7,056 nucleotides of DNA from Lentisphaeria bacterium (lineage in GTDB: Bacteria > Verrucomicrobiota > Lentisphaeria > Victivallales > UBA1829): assembly GCA_017504325.1 (NCBI GenBank), contig JAFVRL010000221.1:1-7056 (forward strand), given 5' to 3'. Below the pieces are notes generated by a model that was not told where the DNA came from, made no database searches, and worked only from the letters and a program-made list of their open reading frames with translations. The position numbers and the translations under genes were made by a program. The first letter of the stretch is position 1. The number at the start of each line of letters is the position of its first letter. This document shows, piece by piece, positions 6,346-7,056 of the stretch.

Positions 6346-6948
6346 ATGAAACAAGCTCAAGCCAAACACAAACTTTGCAGACGTATCGGTTACTGCGTCT
6401 GGGGAATGGCAAAATGCCCCAGCGTGAAACGCCCCTATGCCGCCGGTCTCCAGGGTAAAAACGCCAAACGCAAAAAACTCTCCACCTACGGCGAAATGAT
6501 GCAGGAAAAGCAGAAACTCAAAGCTCACTACTGCCTTACCGAACGCCAGCTCCGCAACACATTCCTCGCTGCCAAACGCATCGAAGGAAGAACAGACGAA
6601 AACCTGATGCGCCGCATCGAAATGCGTTTGCAGTCCGTTGTTTACCACAGTGGTTTTGCTCCCACCATCTTTGCTGCAAAACAGTTTGTTTCCCATCGTC
6701 ATATCCTCGTTGACGGCAAGATCGTTGACCGCAGCTCCTATCTTCTCAAGCCCGGTCAGGTCGTTTCCATCGACGCTGCAAAATCCCCTGCCATTGCCGA
6801 AGCTGCCAAAGCTACTGACATCGTGGTTCCTCCCTATCTGGATTCCAACAAAGAGACCCTCAAGGTCACTGTTGTGCGTGAACCCATGCTCGGTGAGATC
6901 CCCGCGCAGGTTGAAGCTCTCCGCGTGGTTGAGTATTACGCCCGCTGA
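6346..6948 (+). CDS. rpsD: 30S ribosomal protein S4
   Basis: S4 is a primary 16S rRNA-binding protein that nucleates assembly of the 30S body and helps shape the mRNA entry and decoding region. The 200-residue length fits the family (about 200-210). The N-terminal part is followed by the conserved LSTYGEMMQEKQKLKAHY (45-62) and LTERQLRNTF (64-73). The S4 RNA-binding fold lies at about 91-143 and includes MRLQSVVYHSGF and FVSHRHILVDGKIVD. The C-terminus VVEYYAR is typical. Residues 8-24 align with the zinc-binding N-terminus of Thermus S4, but with His8, Cys11, Cys17 and Cys24 and a shorter spacing. ATG 6346 is preceded by AAAGGA at 6333-6338, 7 bases away, and starts just before the conserved region; extending to 6223 would include the promoter. 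Its own promoter and terminator indicate a single-gene transcript rather than membership of the rpsM-rpsK-rpsD-rpoA cluster. Confidence 0.97.
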   Translation: MKQAQAKHKLCRRIGYCVWGMAKCPSVKRPYAAGLQGKNAKRKKLSTYGEMMQEKQKLKAHYCLTERQLRNTFLAAKRIEGRTDENLMRRIEMRLQSVVYHSGFAPTIFAAKQFVSHRHILVDGKIVDRSSYLLKPGQVVSIDAAKSPAIAEAAKATDIVVPPYLDSNKETLKVTVVREPMLGEIPAQVEALRVVEYYAR

Positions 6949-6976
6949 TTTCTGTATTCAGCAGAGTTTTTCAAAA

Positions 6977-7005
6977 GTGCGTTCCTTCCGGAGCGCATTT
7001 TTTTT
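6977..7005 (+). terminator. Rho-independent terminator of rpsD
   Basis: TGCGTTCC (6978-6985) pairs with GGAGCGCA (6990-6997), an 8-bp GC-rich stem with one G-T wobble and a TTCC tetraloop. Eight T residues follow at 6998-7005. It starts 29 bases after the rpsD stop codon. The remaining bases to 7056 show no gene or further signal. Confidence 0.92.
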
Positions 7006-7056
7006 GTCTCCATACATCAAAAACACAGATTGTATTACGGATTTTCAGCGTGAAAA

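Noticed and set aside
1..7056. Mobile element, CRISPR array, tRNA/rRNA or defence system
   Set aside because: No transposase or integrase motifs, no regularly spaced repeats, no tRNA-like cloverleaf, and all six genes are explained as housekeeping or lipoprotein genes.

Overview
This is an ordinary bacterial chromosomal window made almost entirely of housekeeping genes. Five genes on the minus strand read leftward, in transcription order: a putative lipoprotein, fmt (methionyl-tRNA formyltransferase), an RNase E/G, a TIM-barrel sugar phosphate isomerase/epimerase, and zwf (glucose-6-phosphate dehydrogenase). One gene on the plus strand, rpsD (ribosomal protein S4), diverges from them at the right. 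Base composition looks moderate, and Shine-Dalgarno sequences of the GGAGG/AAGGAG type are plain. The lipoprotein signal peptide with a lipobox points to a diderm-type bacterium. The lipoprotein's sugar-binding-like beta fold and the unusual short, Cys-containing N-terminus of S4 make me suspect the Verrucomicrobiota/Lentisphaerota (PVC) side of the tree. That placement is inference from pattern memory and was not tested.

Layout: positions 1-141 are non-coding, GC-rich in the first ~100 bases and full of small inverted repeats, possibly the edge of a dispersed repeat. zwf occupies 142-1641. An 89-95 base gap with an AT-rich inverted repeat separates it from the isomerase (1737-2663). The isomerase follows the RNase E/G gene (2683-4350) by only 19 bases and has a strong ribosome binding site. 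The RNase gene is preceded by an 87-base leader containing two hairpins. fmt (4438-5412) follows the lipoprotein gene (5479-6174) by 66 bases. The 171-base divergent region 6175-6345 carries a near-consensus sigma70-type promoter for rpsD and a leader hairpin. rpsD (6346-6948) ends in a clear intrinsic terminator at 6977-7005, so it appears to be transcribed alone, not inside the alpha ribosomal operon. Nothing recognisable follows the terminator to the window end.

Functionally, fmt, the RNase and rpsD all serve translation and RNA metabolism, while zwf and the isomerase serve carbohydrate metabolism. The close spacing on the minus strand suggests at least rng-isomerase are co-transcribed. 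No mobile element, CRISPR array, RNA gene or defence system was seen. The points most worth a second look are the altered zinc-site region of S4, the structured leaders of rpsD and of the RNase gene, the RNase S1-domain insertion, and the hairpin-rich left edge.
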